DNA of 26,243 nt from Nemertoderma westbladi (GCA_032718475.1 JAUCBJ010008940.1:1-26243), one strand, 5' to 3'; shown: positions 9,687 to 19,506, numbered from the stretch's first letter. Translations and numbers: made by a program. Notes: a model not told the origin generated them from the letters alone.

Positions 9687-10704
9687 TTAAAGTTTAATGT
9701 TGCGTTGTCCCCTGTATTGAATGTGATAAATCGTTGAATTTGATCCATATTTTCCTTGGTTGCCGGACCCAAACTGAGTCATTGTGTGTGTTCGTTCAGT
9801 ATTGCTGAACACAGTCGCCATTCTCTTTGCTCCCACGGAACTGTGTTCAATGTAGCGTTGAGATGTAGATTCAGATTGCCAACCGAATGGCGCATGAGTT
9901 CCTTCGAACTAGCTCCCTTATCTACAGCTAGAGTGGCACTTGTGCGGCGAACGCAATGGCCAGAATACGTTGTGGGGTCTTTCAGAACAAGGAAATTTGC
10001 AATATCGACACCAATTTTGTAAAGTAAAGGTAATTTTGTTTAGGCTTGCCCATTGGTAGATTGACATAGCGAGTGCTGCCAGCATCTTTGTTAATTGGCA
10101 CGCTCTTAAACAGTGGACTGTTTTACTTTTCCGGGAATGGAAGCTTCAAGGGCAACCAAATAGATAACGATATGATTGGCCATTGGATTGGGTACAAGAA
10201 ACGTGGATGACTTAGCCTCACCTTGCTGCTTCGTACGAATGACTGTGATCCAAGCGCCATCTTCCTTCATCACAACATCGTTAACATTCACATCCCTTAC
10301 CTCTGCACATCGTAAGCCACCACACAGGGCAACAACAGTAATACATTTGCGAAGAACCTTTGCTAGAAGCTTTGCGAAAAGTGTTGGAGTACTGTTTTGT
10401 AAAAAGCGTTCATCTCATCCATTGTGAAGAGATTGGAGGATTTTCGAGTGTAAGAATTGTTGTAGGTTTTTAACAACATGGTGATGCGTGGCCACTTTTG
10501 TAGTTTTCACAGAATTTTCTTTGGTGGCAAGCATTAAGCATACTATATGTCGTCGTCCATATATTCGAAGATTTAATATTTAATTTCGAAATACTGCAAG
10601 TAATTGCTTTCATCAGGTGTTTCAGTTTCCGCGAAATTGCTCCTTGCTTTACTGGTGGAAGGTGCACTCTAAGCTAAAATCTCTTCTATTGAGCGTTTCG
10701 ACAT
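9687..10704 (-). pseudogene. Crypton-like tyrosine recombinase, decayed
   Basis: A broken coding region starting near ATG at 10702-10704 and ending at TAA 9687-9689. It has early in-frame stops and at least three frame changes. Recognisable pieces, N to C: KRSIEEILA; SSNLFTMDEMNAFYKTVLQ; the first catalytic Arg in VALCGGLRCAEVRDVNVNDV (about 10280-10330); a Lys-containing strand TVIRTKQQGEAKSSTFLVPN (about 10185-10245); the His-x-x-Arg box TYSGHCVRRTSATLAVDKGA (about 9915-9975); and, after a frame change, GWQSESTSQRYIEHSS with the catalytic Tyr (about 9825-9875). These are the Arg, Lys, His-x-x-Arg and Tyr of tyrosine recombinases; the Arg-Arg-Thr-Ser-Ala-Thr and Tyr-Ile-Glu wording is that of Crypton and related animal domains. 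Such enzymes cut and rejoin DNA through a tyrosine. The copy cannot make a working protein. Confidence 0.8.
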
Positions 10705-10724
10705 AATGCCCAATACAGTTGGCC

Positions 10725-10754
10725 GGTATTACTGTGATAGCTATCTCCATTTTT
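10725..10754. repeat. 30-bp inverted repeat, left arm
   Basis: Perfect inverse copy of 11120-11149, starting GGTATTACTGTGATAGCTAT. It lies just 5' of the recombinase relic start on its coding strand. Confidence 0.85.
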
Positions 10755-11119
10755 TGTAATTCTTAAAATATGTTTAATAACTATGGTTTTTATTCTAGAA
10801 CATTTTAATAAACGTGTTCGTTATTATTTTCATAATGACTGACCGTAACATTATCCAAATTGCATCTTTATTGGCAACAGAAGAGATCACTATTACTTTT
10901 GCTCAATCGGTTGGATTTCTACCTACTGGTACTGACATTCAACCATGTATGGTCACTAACTGTGATTTCAATGCACATGTCATAATATAATATTGTTAAT
11001 ATCAATAAAAAAAAATAATAATAAAAAATAAAAAAATTAATTTCATTTAATTTTATTTGTTATCATAATATTGTTCTAGAACATAATAATATTGTCAATA
11101 AAAACGATTAAAAAATTTC
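10755..11119. other. AT-rich spacer between the 30-bp inverted repeats
   Basis: 365 bp without coding signal. TTCTAGAAC occurs near both ends (about 10793-10801 and 11073-11081), so the inverted similarity continues weakly inwards. Could be the body of a small non-autonomous element. Confidence 0.4.
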
Positions 11120-11149
11120 AAAAATGGAGATAGCTATCACAGTAATACC
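11120..11149. repeat. 30-bp inverted repeat, right arm
   Basis: Perfect inverse copy of 10725-10754. Confidence 0.85.
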
Positions 11150-11151
11150 CG

Positions 11152-11201
11152 GCGTTCCGGCCTATAGGCCGCAACGCTGCAAAGTAGTACTTTGCAGCGT
11201 T
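11152..11201. repeat. Two overlapping palindromes
   Basis: A 14-nt perfect palindrome CGGCCTATAGGCCG (11158-11171) is framed by GCGTT and AACGC. The AACGC also starts a second palindrome, 11173-11201, with 14-nt perfect arms AACGCTGCAAAGTA and TACTTTGCAGCGTT around one base. The second matches the ends of the fold-back element at 9348-9462. Confidence 0.75.
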
Positions 11202-11702
11202 CCAAGGAATTCACCAGAATGCTGTTAAGTTGACATAATGTAACGAAAATAATTTATTATGTTCCCATTTCATGCTAATCACAAAACACATTCTTCAATG
11301 TGTAGTCTACATATTCTATCGTTCTTCTTATTACAACCATCCTTGATATTATATGTCCTGGAATATAGTGTCATTATACTGGTACATGCCCCCCTCCCCC
11401 GCCCCCCCCCCCAAAAAAAAAAATAGGTTTTCTACAAATCGTACGAGATTGCATGAAATTTTAAATAGATTTCATTTTTTAGCTACAAACGTTTAGAGAA
11501 TGTGTCTCCGGCGATATTGCACCAGTCGTACAGCAGTTATTCCTAAGGCTTATAACGATTCGTTGATACTGATGGAAGTCTTACCATACATACAAGGATT
11601 CCAAATATGTAACACAATCTGCATTTCGTCGATAGATATAAGCGGTCGAAAGCTGCATGGTGTTGCACCTGCGCAAGGCAATTTTATTCTATTTAATAAA
11701 TT
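11202..11702. other. Intron 3 sequence; no gene seen
   Basis: Includes a homopolymer patch at about 11389-11421: interrupted C runs followed by ten A. No supported coding region. Confidence 0.45.
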
Positions 11703-12390
11703 ATTGTACGTGACACACTGAACCCGACGTAGCATTCTTGTGAATCTGCAATCCAGAGATTTACCTTTGAGCCCAGCATGGACTCCTGGAATACTGGTAC
11801 TACTGCTACTCTAAATAATAGGACATTAAGTTTCCGACGTATTGTGTGTGACTTCCAAATCCAGGAAAACCCATTCAATGCTGACTATGATTTCCCCTTT
11901 TTTGTATTCGAAGGTTCTCCCTCACCTGGCTTCCGGATCTTTGATGCCATTCTTTGAGTTTATGTTCATACGATCAGACATTTCCTGAGGACTTTCGAAG
12001 TTAACTGTCACAATTTTGGTCTTGTAGGAGTTAACAAAAAGACCAACACTAGAAGCAGCATGTTCTAATGAGATGAAGAGCCGTTGGGCTCTCTCTAGTG
12101 ATTCAGAGTACTCATGAGTCATCAGCAAAGTTTAGATAAGTTAAGTACTTCGAATGGTTCTGTGTCACCGTCAACAGTAGACACTAATATCATCGAACCA
12201 TCGTTTTCTGATCTGATTGCTGAAATAATTTCATCAGGAATCCCATATAATGAAAGTATGCTAAACATACGTTCGCGAGAGACTGAATCAAAGGCCTTGA
12301 ATAAGTCAACAAAGATAACAGCCAGATTCTGTCTTTCTTTCTTGATAACTCTTCAATTATCACAATTAATTTTTTTATCACTGCAATTAA
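11703..12390 (-). pseudogene. LINE B relic 1: decayed reverse transcriptase with internal deletion
   Basis: A frame-broken minus-strand copy of the RT found at 15344-16298. Pieces in order: IIEELSRKKDR (about 12355), motif A LAVIFVDLFKAFDSVSRERM (about 12260-12320), then DEIISAIRSENDGSMILVST, then after a deletion of the motif B segment the motif C region with FADD in an altered frame (about 12115-12135), SLERAQRLFISLEHAASSVG (about 12040-12100), IVTVNFESPQEMSDRMN, RIWKS...RRKLNVLLFRVAVVPV (about 11800-11870), and MLRRVQCVTYN (about 11703-11735). Several frameshifts and stops are present. It lies in intron 3, same orientation as the host gene. Confidence 0.85.
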
Positions 12391-12639
12391 TAATTTTTGA
12401 ACTAAATCTCTTCCACTAAAATTATTCATTCATAACTATACTTTATTGGCATTGGGATTCGAAGTAACGGTACATATTTTATTGGTTATAAAATCTCACC
12501 TCTGTAATCTTATCCTTCCCCCCCCAATTGGTAACAACATTGTTTATTGATTTGGTTAAAAATACAACTTCTGTAACCTGTTCCTTTACCCCAATTGTTA
12601 ACAACATCGTTTGTTGTTTGGTTGGCTAATAACGAGATG

Positions 12640-13260
12640 AGAGAAGGCTCTTTCACTTTCAGATATTTCGACCTCTAGCTGCAAATACTGTAGAAGTGTA
12701 TATGGTGTACCGTCCCACAAAGAAGCATCGAGTTTTCTAGTACATATAGGCCTATGCCAAGTTTCAGCTTAAACTGATTAAAATCAAGGAAATCCGTGGA
12801 AGGTTTTTACTATCAGACATTTGGCCCTTTAGAACTGCGAACCGAACATCATTACTTTCTTCACAAAGATGCAACATGTGGTATTGTACATATATTCCAA
12901 GATTCAGCTTAAATAGATTAGAATCAAGGAAATGGGGAAGGTTATCACTTTCATTCATTTCGCCCTCTAGCGATAGATTGGAGAACTGCGGACCGATTAC
13001 GGACACCACAAAGTCACAGGATGTGTTCTACCACATATCTGACAACTTTCAGCTTGAATGGATCAAAATAACGGAATGGGTCAAGGATTTCACTTTCACA
13101 AATTTCGCCCTCTAGCGGCGGACTGGAGAACTGCAGGCGGATAAGCTTCCTTTGAATGACACAGTTAATAGGGTAGTACAAATCTGCCAAGTTTAAGCAA
13201 TTAATGTTTCGACATGTAGCCCTCCAGAGGGAGACTGCTGAACTGATAGAGTCTGGATCA
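12640..13260. repeat. Diverged tandem repeats of about 115-155 bp
   Basis: Five diverged modules share TTTCGCCCTCTAGCGG-like and GGAGAACTGCGGAC-like blocks (near 12670, 12828, 12958, 13103 and 13218). A second block, like TTTCAGCTTAAATGGATTAAAATCAAGGAAAT but varying between copies, recurs near 12762, 12904, 13049 and weakly 13188. No open frame runs through them. They sit a few hundred bases from exon 3, on its 3' (intron 3) side. Confidence 0.6.
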
Positions 13261-13540
13261 CTGAATGTCTCACAAAAATCTCAACAAATAAATTTTCAAC
13301 TCGAAGATTTTAAATCCTACAAAGTAATTTTAGCATGACAAAATGGCAACGAAGAAGACAACGTCAACCTTTTGCCATTATACTATTTCCCAGAACACAA
13401 GTTTTATCATTTTAATCCAACCACAGTTTACTATACTTTCAAATTTGTAGGCTATTTATTATGTTTTCAATATGAGTTATTATTTTTTTTTGGATAAAAT
13501 GTATATATGCTAAATATATAAACTCAAATGATGGACTCAC

Positions 13541-13611
13541 CATTTCGGTCTCTGAGAAAGGGCCAAGACTGTCAATATCTAACTCAATATAAATATCCAC
13601 AGGTAGTCGAC
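13541..13611 (-). CDS. Channel subunit exon 3: strand beta-1
   Basis: 71 nt: GT completing Arg58, then 23 codons to Met81. The acceptor is CTTGTTTAG before 13611 and the donor is GTGAGT after 13541. It reads LPVDIYIELDIDSLGPFSET from residue 60 and then Glu-Met. This is the conserved Pro-Val-x-Val/Ile strand beta-1 segment followed by Ser-x-x-Glu/Thr-x-Met of anionic Cys-loop subunits. The equivalent exon in vertebrate GABA-A genes is about 68 nt and ends on the same Met. It lies about 7 kb downstream of exon 2 and 11 kb upstream of exon 4 on the minus strand. Flanking in-frame codons outside the splice sites show no family similarity. Confidence 0.93.
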
Positions 13612-14664
13612 CTAAACAAGGTAAATCCATTAATGATATTTTTAATAACATAAGTTAATTAATTATAAGAAGATAAAACAATTTACCCATTTGTCTTTTA
13701 CCAAACTATCCTATTCCATGACCAGTCCATAGGATCTTCACTACACCAAAGTTTGATTAAGGACAATCGCCCTTACTATAAGTTTAAACTAAAATATTGT
13801 CGGATACAACATAATACTAAATATTAACATGTTTTTTGTATTTTTTATATTTTCCAACTAACTAGTAATACTGTATTATATTATCTATAGACATCCAATA
13901 TTTCTTTATTTAATTTTATAATTTACATTTTACAATTGCTGCTGGTTAGTTAATTGAGCAACATAACTGTTGTTTTGTTGTGTAAGCTTTACTTTACTTT
14001 AATACTCTGGCATCATAGTACACCATACTACTTGCTTCTAGTTAAACTTAATTAATTTCCATTCTTGAAAATATCGTGTCTTTAATGTAAGTAATGCGTC
14101 ACATGTGACGTTCTACTCTAGATGTTGGACCCAGCTACACAAGAAGTTGGAATACCTATCTTTGTCGACTATTCTATAAACCCTCAGTGTAGAAAAAGGG
14201 GGATGGAACTGAGTCCAGTATCAATGGCGTATTTGCTAGTGTGGCTCGCCCCAATCTGATTCACATGTATTTTGTATCTGCCCCTTTGTTGATGTCGTTA
14301 TGAATATATACCCATTAGACAACATCCCCTTTCCCTGTCTTGATTAGTGTTCCAATACATTCCACTATGTGATATGAACTGTTAAAGGTATTGGAGATTT
14401 AGATATATTGTAATTGATTGGATTTGGGTTTTGAACTGTTATTTTTTAAGTAAGTGATATACTTTTCTAACTCTAATTATTTATTTAATTGTACGTAATG
14501 TTTGGGTTCTCTTTGGAGTTTATACACATTATTATGACCTTGTTTGCTACTCAGATAATGCGTTTATTTATATATTTGTAAAAAAAATCAAGTTTATAAT
14601 TATTTTATGATTGGAGAGTGACGAGGCTGGTACCTTTATAGAATTCGCTACTTTTAACTGGTGC
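13612..14664. other. Intron 2 sequence upstream of exon 3; no gene seen
   Basis: AT-rich. The polypyrimidine part of the exon 3 acceptor is weak (TTACCTTGTTTAG). Nothing else is supported. Confidence 0.45.
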
Positions 14665-15041
14665 TTAAATTAGTTTATGATTTATGTTTATTTTGTGCTG
14701 ACAGTATAACAAAAAAAATAAAATTTTTTTTTTTAAATTAGTTTATGATTTATGTTTATTTTGTGCTGACAGTATAACAAAAAAAAAAAAAATTTTTTAA
14801 AATTAGTTTATGATTTTATGTTTATTTTGTGCTGACAGTATAACAAAAAAAAAAAAAAAATTTTTTTAAATTAGTTTGTGATTTGTTTATTTTGTGCTGA
14901 CAGTATAACAAAAAAAAAAAAAAAATCTTTTTAAATTAGTTTATGATTTATGTTTATTTTGTGCTGACAGTATAACAAAAAAAAAAAAATTTTTTTAAAT
15001 TAGTTTATGATTTATGTTTATTTTGTGCTGACAGTATAACA
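14665..15041. repeat. Six-copy tandem repeat of 64-68 bp with A-run/T-run junctions
   Basis: Copies start at about 14665, 14733, 14798, 14866, 14931 and 14995, each beginning TTAAATTAGTTTATGATT, then TTTATTTTGTGCTGACAGTA and TAAC. The first five end in 8-17 A followed directly by 5-12 T; the sixth lacks the A/T tail and runs into other sequence. Copies differ mainly in homopolymer length. Confidence 0.9.
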
Positions 15042-15113
15042 GTGTATATTAATTCCCATTGTACTGTGTGCGCATGGTCAATAATAATATCTAATTAGGT
15101 ATTATTGAAATGT

Positions 15114-15343
15114 GTGTAAGTACCAGAGGCATAACGAGGGGGGGGGGGACGTTCCCCCGGGCGCACTCACCCAGGGGCGCAGAAATGTCAGGGGATTCTT
15201 GTAAAACTATGACAAATGAGTGACAAGTCAGGGATTGTGATATATTGTATACAGGACATGTGTCATACGCAAAAGTGTGGGAAAATTGTATATGCTCGCT
15301 TTGCTCGCCATTCAAGTTCCATTCAATATATTATAAGTGCACT
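15114..15343. repeat. Direct repeat flanking LINE B, left copy (230 bp)
   Basis: Matches 16337-16563 throughout except for the length of one G run (11 versus 8 G). It contains GTACCAGAGGCATAACGAGG, a C-rich block and GCTCGCTTTGCTCGCCATTC. It ends exactly where the truncated LINE B begins. Confidence 0.9.
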
Positions 15344-16298
15344 CCTGCACTGGGGCGTCCTCCAAGGAGACACACTTGCACCATTCTTGTTCATTATTGT
15401 GGTTGACTATGTTCTACGCATGTCCTTAGATCATCATAATGATGATGGGGTGATGATAACTCCACCTACTGGCTCCAGAAGTCGAGGAAATCCTGCCAAG
15501 TACCTAACTGATCTAGACTTTGCTGATGACTTAGGAGTACTCTCAGAATCATTAGAGGGAGCCCAACGGCTCCTCAGCTCATTAGAACATGCTGCTTCTA
15601 GTGTTGGTCTTTTTATTAACTCCAGAAAGACCAAAATTCTGACAGTTAACTTTGAAAGTCCTCAGCAAGTCTCTGATCGGATGAGCATAAGCTCAAAGGA
15701 TGGTATGCTTGAGCATGTGGACGACTTCTGTTACCTGGGATCATGGATCCGGAAGTCAGGTGAGGACCTTCGAATACGTAAGGGAAAGGCATGGGCAGCA
15801 TTGAATAGGCTTTCCAGGATTTGGAAGTCACCGAGAATTAATCGGAAACTTAAGGTCCGATTATTTAGAGCAGCAGTAGTTCCAGTACTCCTCTACGGGA
15901 GTCCATGCTGGGCTCTAACTGCTGAGGACACCAAATCTCTGGATGGCACATTCACCAGAATGCTACGCCGGGTTCATTGTGTCAAGTACAATGCACACAT
16001 CTCCAACCAGACACTATATAACATTGGAGGTGTCTCATTGGTTCCCCCAAGTTTGACACTAGAACAAAATCGCCTCCGCTTTGCAGGACATTGCTTTCGC
16101 CGTGAGGACCAGCCAGTGCATAATCTTGTACTTTGGCAGCCTCGTGGAGTGAATAAGCATGGTGGACAGCCCATGACTTTCTTGAGACGCATCTTAAAGG
16201 ACACTGGCCTTAAAGATGCGGATGATCTAGCAAATGTCATGGGTGATAGGGAGTTGTGGCGGTGCAATTTTGTTGACAAGCCGGCACAGCATTCTTAA
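15344..16298 (+). pseudogene. LINE B reverse transcriptase, C-terminal two thirds
   Basis: The open frame runs from 15216, but its first ~43 codons come from the flanking repeat, so I start it at the LINE boundary. It carries motif B HWGVLQGDTLAPFLF, the catalytic LTDLDFADDLGVLSE (FADD), the thumb region with VDDFCYLGSWIRKSG, then RIRKGKAWAALNRLSRIWKS, KVRLFRAAVVPVLLYGS, RMLRRVHCV, and a C-terminal RLRFAGHCFRREDQPVHNLV ... RGVNKHGGQPMTFLRR ... DTG ... DRELWR block typical of one group of animal LINEs. The stop is at 16296-16298. Motif A and the whole endonuclease are missing, so it cannot work, but what is left has no frame damage, which implies a young insertion. Confidence 0.92.
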
Positions 16299-16336
16299 AA
16301 ATGCAGCTGCAATGCAGCATGCCGATCCTAGTAGTA
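15344..16336 (+). mobile_element. LINE B: 5'-truncated non-LTR retrotransposon fragment
   Basis: About 1 kb of LINE starting inside the reverse transcriptase just before motif B and ending after a short TAG-repeat tail (CCTAGTAGTAGTG) that overlaps the right flanking repeat. It is inserted in intron 2 opposite to the host gene. The direct repeats on both sides have the layout of a very long target-site duplication, though two independent copies of a 230-bp repeat are also possible. Relics of the same family lie at 11703-12390 and 17940-18360. Confidence 0.85.
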
Positions 16337-16563
16337 GTGTAAGTACCAGAGGCATAACGAGGGGGGGGACGTTCCCCCGGGCGCACTCACCCAGGGGCGC
16401 AGAAATGTCAGGGGATTCTTGTAAAACTATGACAAATGAGTGACAAGTCAGGGATTGTGATATATTGTATACAGGACATGTGTCATACGCAAAAGTGTGG
16501 GAAAATTGTATATGCTCGCTTTGCTCGCCATTCAAGTTCCATTCAATATATTATAAGTGCACT
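16337..16563. repeat. Direct repeat flanking LINE B, right copy (227 bp)
   Basis: Near-identical to 15114-15343; see there. It follows the TAG tail of LINE B. Confidence 0.9.
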
Positions 16564-16720
16564 ATATCAAACTAGTGTATAGTTATATACTGTTAGATAT
16601 ATAATATTTAAGAAAAAAACGTCATCAATTAAAAGTTAAAATTATTGAAGTGGGAGAGGTGCTATCTCAGCTTCATTCCCCCCCTGGGTGCCAGAAGCGC
16701 TCGCTGCCCTTCTGGTATGT

Positions 16721-17652
16721 ACATATATATATATCAGCCAACCACTAGGATGCTTTGTCTACAACCTCCGCCATATATAAATATCAACCAACCACTAGGA
16801 TGCTTTGTCTACAACCTCCGCTATATATAAATATCAACCAACCACTAGGATGCTTTGTCTACAACCTCCGCTATATATAAATATCAACCAACCACTAGGA
16901 TGCTTTGTCTACAACCTCCGCTATATATAAATATCAACCAACCACTAGGATGCTTTGTCTACAACCTCCGCTATATATATATATCAACCAACCACTAGGA
17001 AGCTTTGTCTACAACCTCCGCTATATATAAATATCAACCAACCACTAGGATGCTTTGTCTACAACCTCCGCTATATATAAATATCAACCAACCACTAGGA
17101 TGCTTTGTCTACAACCTCCGCTATATATAAATATCAACCAGCCACTAGGATGCTTTGTCTACAACCTCCGCTATATATAAATATCAACCAACCACTAGGA
17201 TGCTTTGTCTACAACCTCCGCTATATATAAATATCAACCAACCACTAGGATGCTTTGTCTACAACCTCCGCTATATATAAATATCAACCAACCACTAGGA
17301 TGCTTTGTCTACAACCTCCGCTATATATAAATATCAACCAACCACTAGGATGCTTTGTCTACAACCTCCGCCATATATAAATATCAACCAACCACTAGGA
17401 TGCTTTGTCTACAACCTCCGCTATATATAAATATCAGCCAACCACTAGGATGCTTTGTCTACAACCTCCGCCATATATATATCATCCAACCACTAGGATG
17501 CTTTGTCTACAACCTCCGCTATATATAAATATCAGCCAACCACTAGGATGCTTTGTCTACAACCTCCGCCATATATAAATATCAGCCAACCACTCGGATG
17601 CTATGTCTACAACCTCCGCCATATATAAATATCAGCCAACCAACCACTAGGA
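16721..17652. repeat. 50-bp minisatellite, about 18 copies
   Basis: The unit contains ATATCAACCAACCACTAGGA followed by TGCTTTGTCTACAACCTCCG and a TATATATAA linker. Inner copies differ by at most one or two bases; end copies use CAGCC instead of CAACC and show small indels. Homogeneity in the middle and variation at the ends is the usual pattern for arrays kept alike by unequal exchange. Confidence 0.95.
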
Positions 17653-17939
17653 TATCAATGCATCTGAATTATCAAGACCAGCGGCAGAGCAGCACGTTTC
17701 TTCTCACGAGCCGGCTGCCATAGAACAAGAGCACACCCAGTTACTATCGAGATTATGTGACTTCGTTTGTTAAGTGAACATTGTATTTATACAATAAACA
17801 TTGCTTAGCATCCTGGTGTATCATCAAGACATTTTGTGTCTTATACAGTTAGATACTAACAGGGACTGCCATATAGCACACAGGCTCTTCTGCAACACCA
17901 AATAAAGTGACATTCGAAGAAGGAAGAATTCCAATGCAA
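17653..17939. other. Unassigned sequence after the 50-bp array
   Basis: More GC-balanced than its surroundings, with AATAAAC at about 17802-17808 and CACGAGCCGGCTGCC near 17707. It might be the end of a retroelement, but I see no open frame and no terminal repeat to support it. Confidence 0.3.
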
Positions 17940-18360
17940 TTATCATCCTGTGATAGTTAATTTAATACAGAACATGCTTTCGTAGTCTGAGTTCATAGGT
18001 AGATATCTTAATCAAAGATTCTAGGTAGCAGAAGTTATCTGCAACCAGTCTATCTAAAAACTGAACCCACTGACGGCCGTTGTTGCCTTGCTGGTGTGGT
18101 GTAGAATGTAGATCCAAGTTGACAGTCAGAATATGGCCATAAGGAAATCTACAAATATCATGGCTAGATGGTTGTCTTTCCTTGTAGACAATTCTTCAAT
18201 GATCTTCTGAAATTCCAGAATGGGATCCACGGTGCTCCTACCTTTACAAAACAAATTTTGGATGCCACGCCGTTCAACAGGATTCCTTCCTTATGCATGC
18301 AGTGTAACATTAACATATTGAATAGGATAGATGAAATCCAAGTCGAGCTGATCCCATGTT
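17940..18360 (-). pseudogene. LINE B-type relic 2: reverse transcriptase with internal deletion
   Basis: Minus-strand pieces: CKGRSTVDPILEFQKIIEEL, then STRKDNHLAMIFVDF (motif A, about 18145-18190), then directly ILTVNLD, LVADNFCYLESLIKI and LRLRKHV (about 17965-18130), which match the thumb region of LINE B (KILTVN, VDDFCYLGSWIRK, LRIRKGK). Motifs B and C between them are gone. Stops and frame changes are present, so it is dead. It extends the set of family-B copies in this gene to three. Confidence 0.75.
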
Positions 18361-19068
18361 ATGTATGACCCACATAGTTTGAGGTTTTGGGAAAGTAGTA
18401 ACTAACGCTTGTTAATAGTACTCATGTCTTTGTGTGGTACATATCTTAGTACATAATAATTAGATGATGAGCAGCTTTATAAGTTAATTAATTCATAGAA
18501 TAGAAATCGTACTCTAATTAGGACACGCATTGCAAAATTAATTTAAGTTATCCAAACTGAATTACTGATATCAATGATATCCATTACCAGTAGTAACTTA
18601 TTCCTGTTTGACACAAGCCATTCCGGTAATTAGGCGATGCAATGTAAGATTTCTGGAAGAGATAATCATTCACAATTCAATATCAAAGTCATTAACTCTG
18701 GAGGTTGCAGCTAAACCCCAACAGTAAAAAGCCCGAAGGAGAAGAATGGCGAAAGTAAAAGATTATGTAAATGTGCTTTGCATTATTCATATATTATAAT
18801 GGACTAGATGCAGCTGCATTATTATTCTACTACATTGCGTCTAGATCATACTTGTCCAAACGAATACCTGATATATTCTGATAATGGTAATTTATCCATT
18901 TTGTCTTGTCTGACCTCAGGTGGCGTGTGTACAATAAGTGAGAAAGATGTAATTAATATTAGTCTGATGAAGATATCCCCGAAGAAAAAAGTTAAATTCC
19001 AAACATATGGCACTGAGGCAAAACCTTTATTGGATTCACAATGACGCAATTCTAGTTGTCACTGGAGT
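18361..19068. other. Intron 2 sequence; no gene seen
   Basis: AT-rich; open frames on both strands near 18810-19049 overlap and show no recognisable family. Confidence 0.4.
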
Positions 19069-19099
19069 ATGTTCTTCTATGGTGGAGGCTCTGCTTGTC

Positions 19100-19215
19100 T
19101 CATTTTGACAAACCTCAACAAGCTGAACACCCTTGACCATGGTATCCATCAAAAGAAACTGGATTGCTACGGAATACTTGGACTCTCATTACAACTTCTA
19201 TGTGGTTTCTATTAC
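19100..19215 (+). pseudogene. Possible LINE reverse transcriptase motif A relic
   Basis: The frame reads LNKLNTLDHGIHQKKLDCYG then ILGLSLQ. This resembles the post-motif-A segment of jockey-like RTs (Lys-Ala-Phe-Asp-Thr-Leu/Val-Asp-His-x-Ile-Leu...Lys-Leu...Tyr-Gly-Ile-Arg-Gly). The catalytic Asp region is damaged. The similarity is short, so this is tentative. Confidence 0.35.
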
Positions 19216-19506
19216 ATTGACGGCATTCCTTCTGATCAAACTTTTGCAACTCTATGGAACCCAACAACCGCAAGGGGGCGCCAATTTTTTTTTAATTTTT
19301 ATGTACTACTTTTGATGATCCTCTTTTCGATGGTATATAGTTTTCTATGAATTTTTCAACCACATTGGGGACATCATTGCAACACAAATGTTAATAACCT
19401 TACATCTACTGTCAATCTTGAAATATAGCAACTCGATAACGGGCTTATAGATAATAAACGTTCATTAAACATTATGAAAACAGAATATATAATTATATAA
19501 TCATCT

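Noticed and set aside
9756-10427. Plus-strand open frames of 83-88 codons
   Set aside because: Antisense shadows of the recombinase relic; the minus strand carries the recognisable motifs.
15216-15343. N-terminal 43 codons of the LINE B open frame
   Set aside because: They lie in the flanking direct repeat and have no RT similarity; the frame is open by chance.
15114-16563. LTR retrotransposon with 230-bp LTRs
   Set aside because: The interior is a truncated LINE with non-LTR RT motifs and a TAG tail; no primer-binding site, polypurine tract, gag, protease or integrase.
18808-19049. Overlapping open frames of 67-78 codons on both strands
   Set aside because: No family similarity, no splice context and AT-rich codon use; probably chance.
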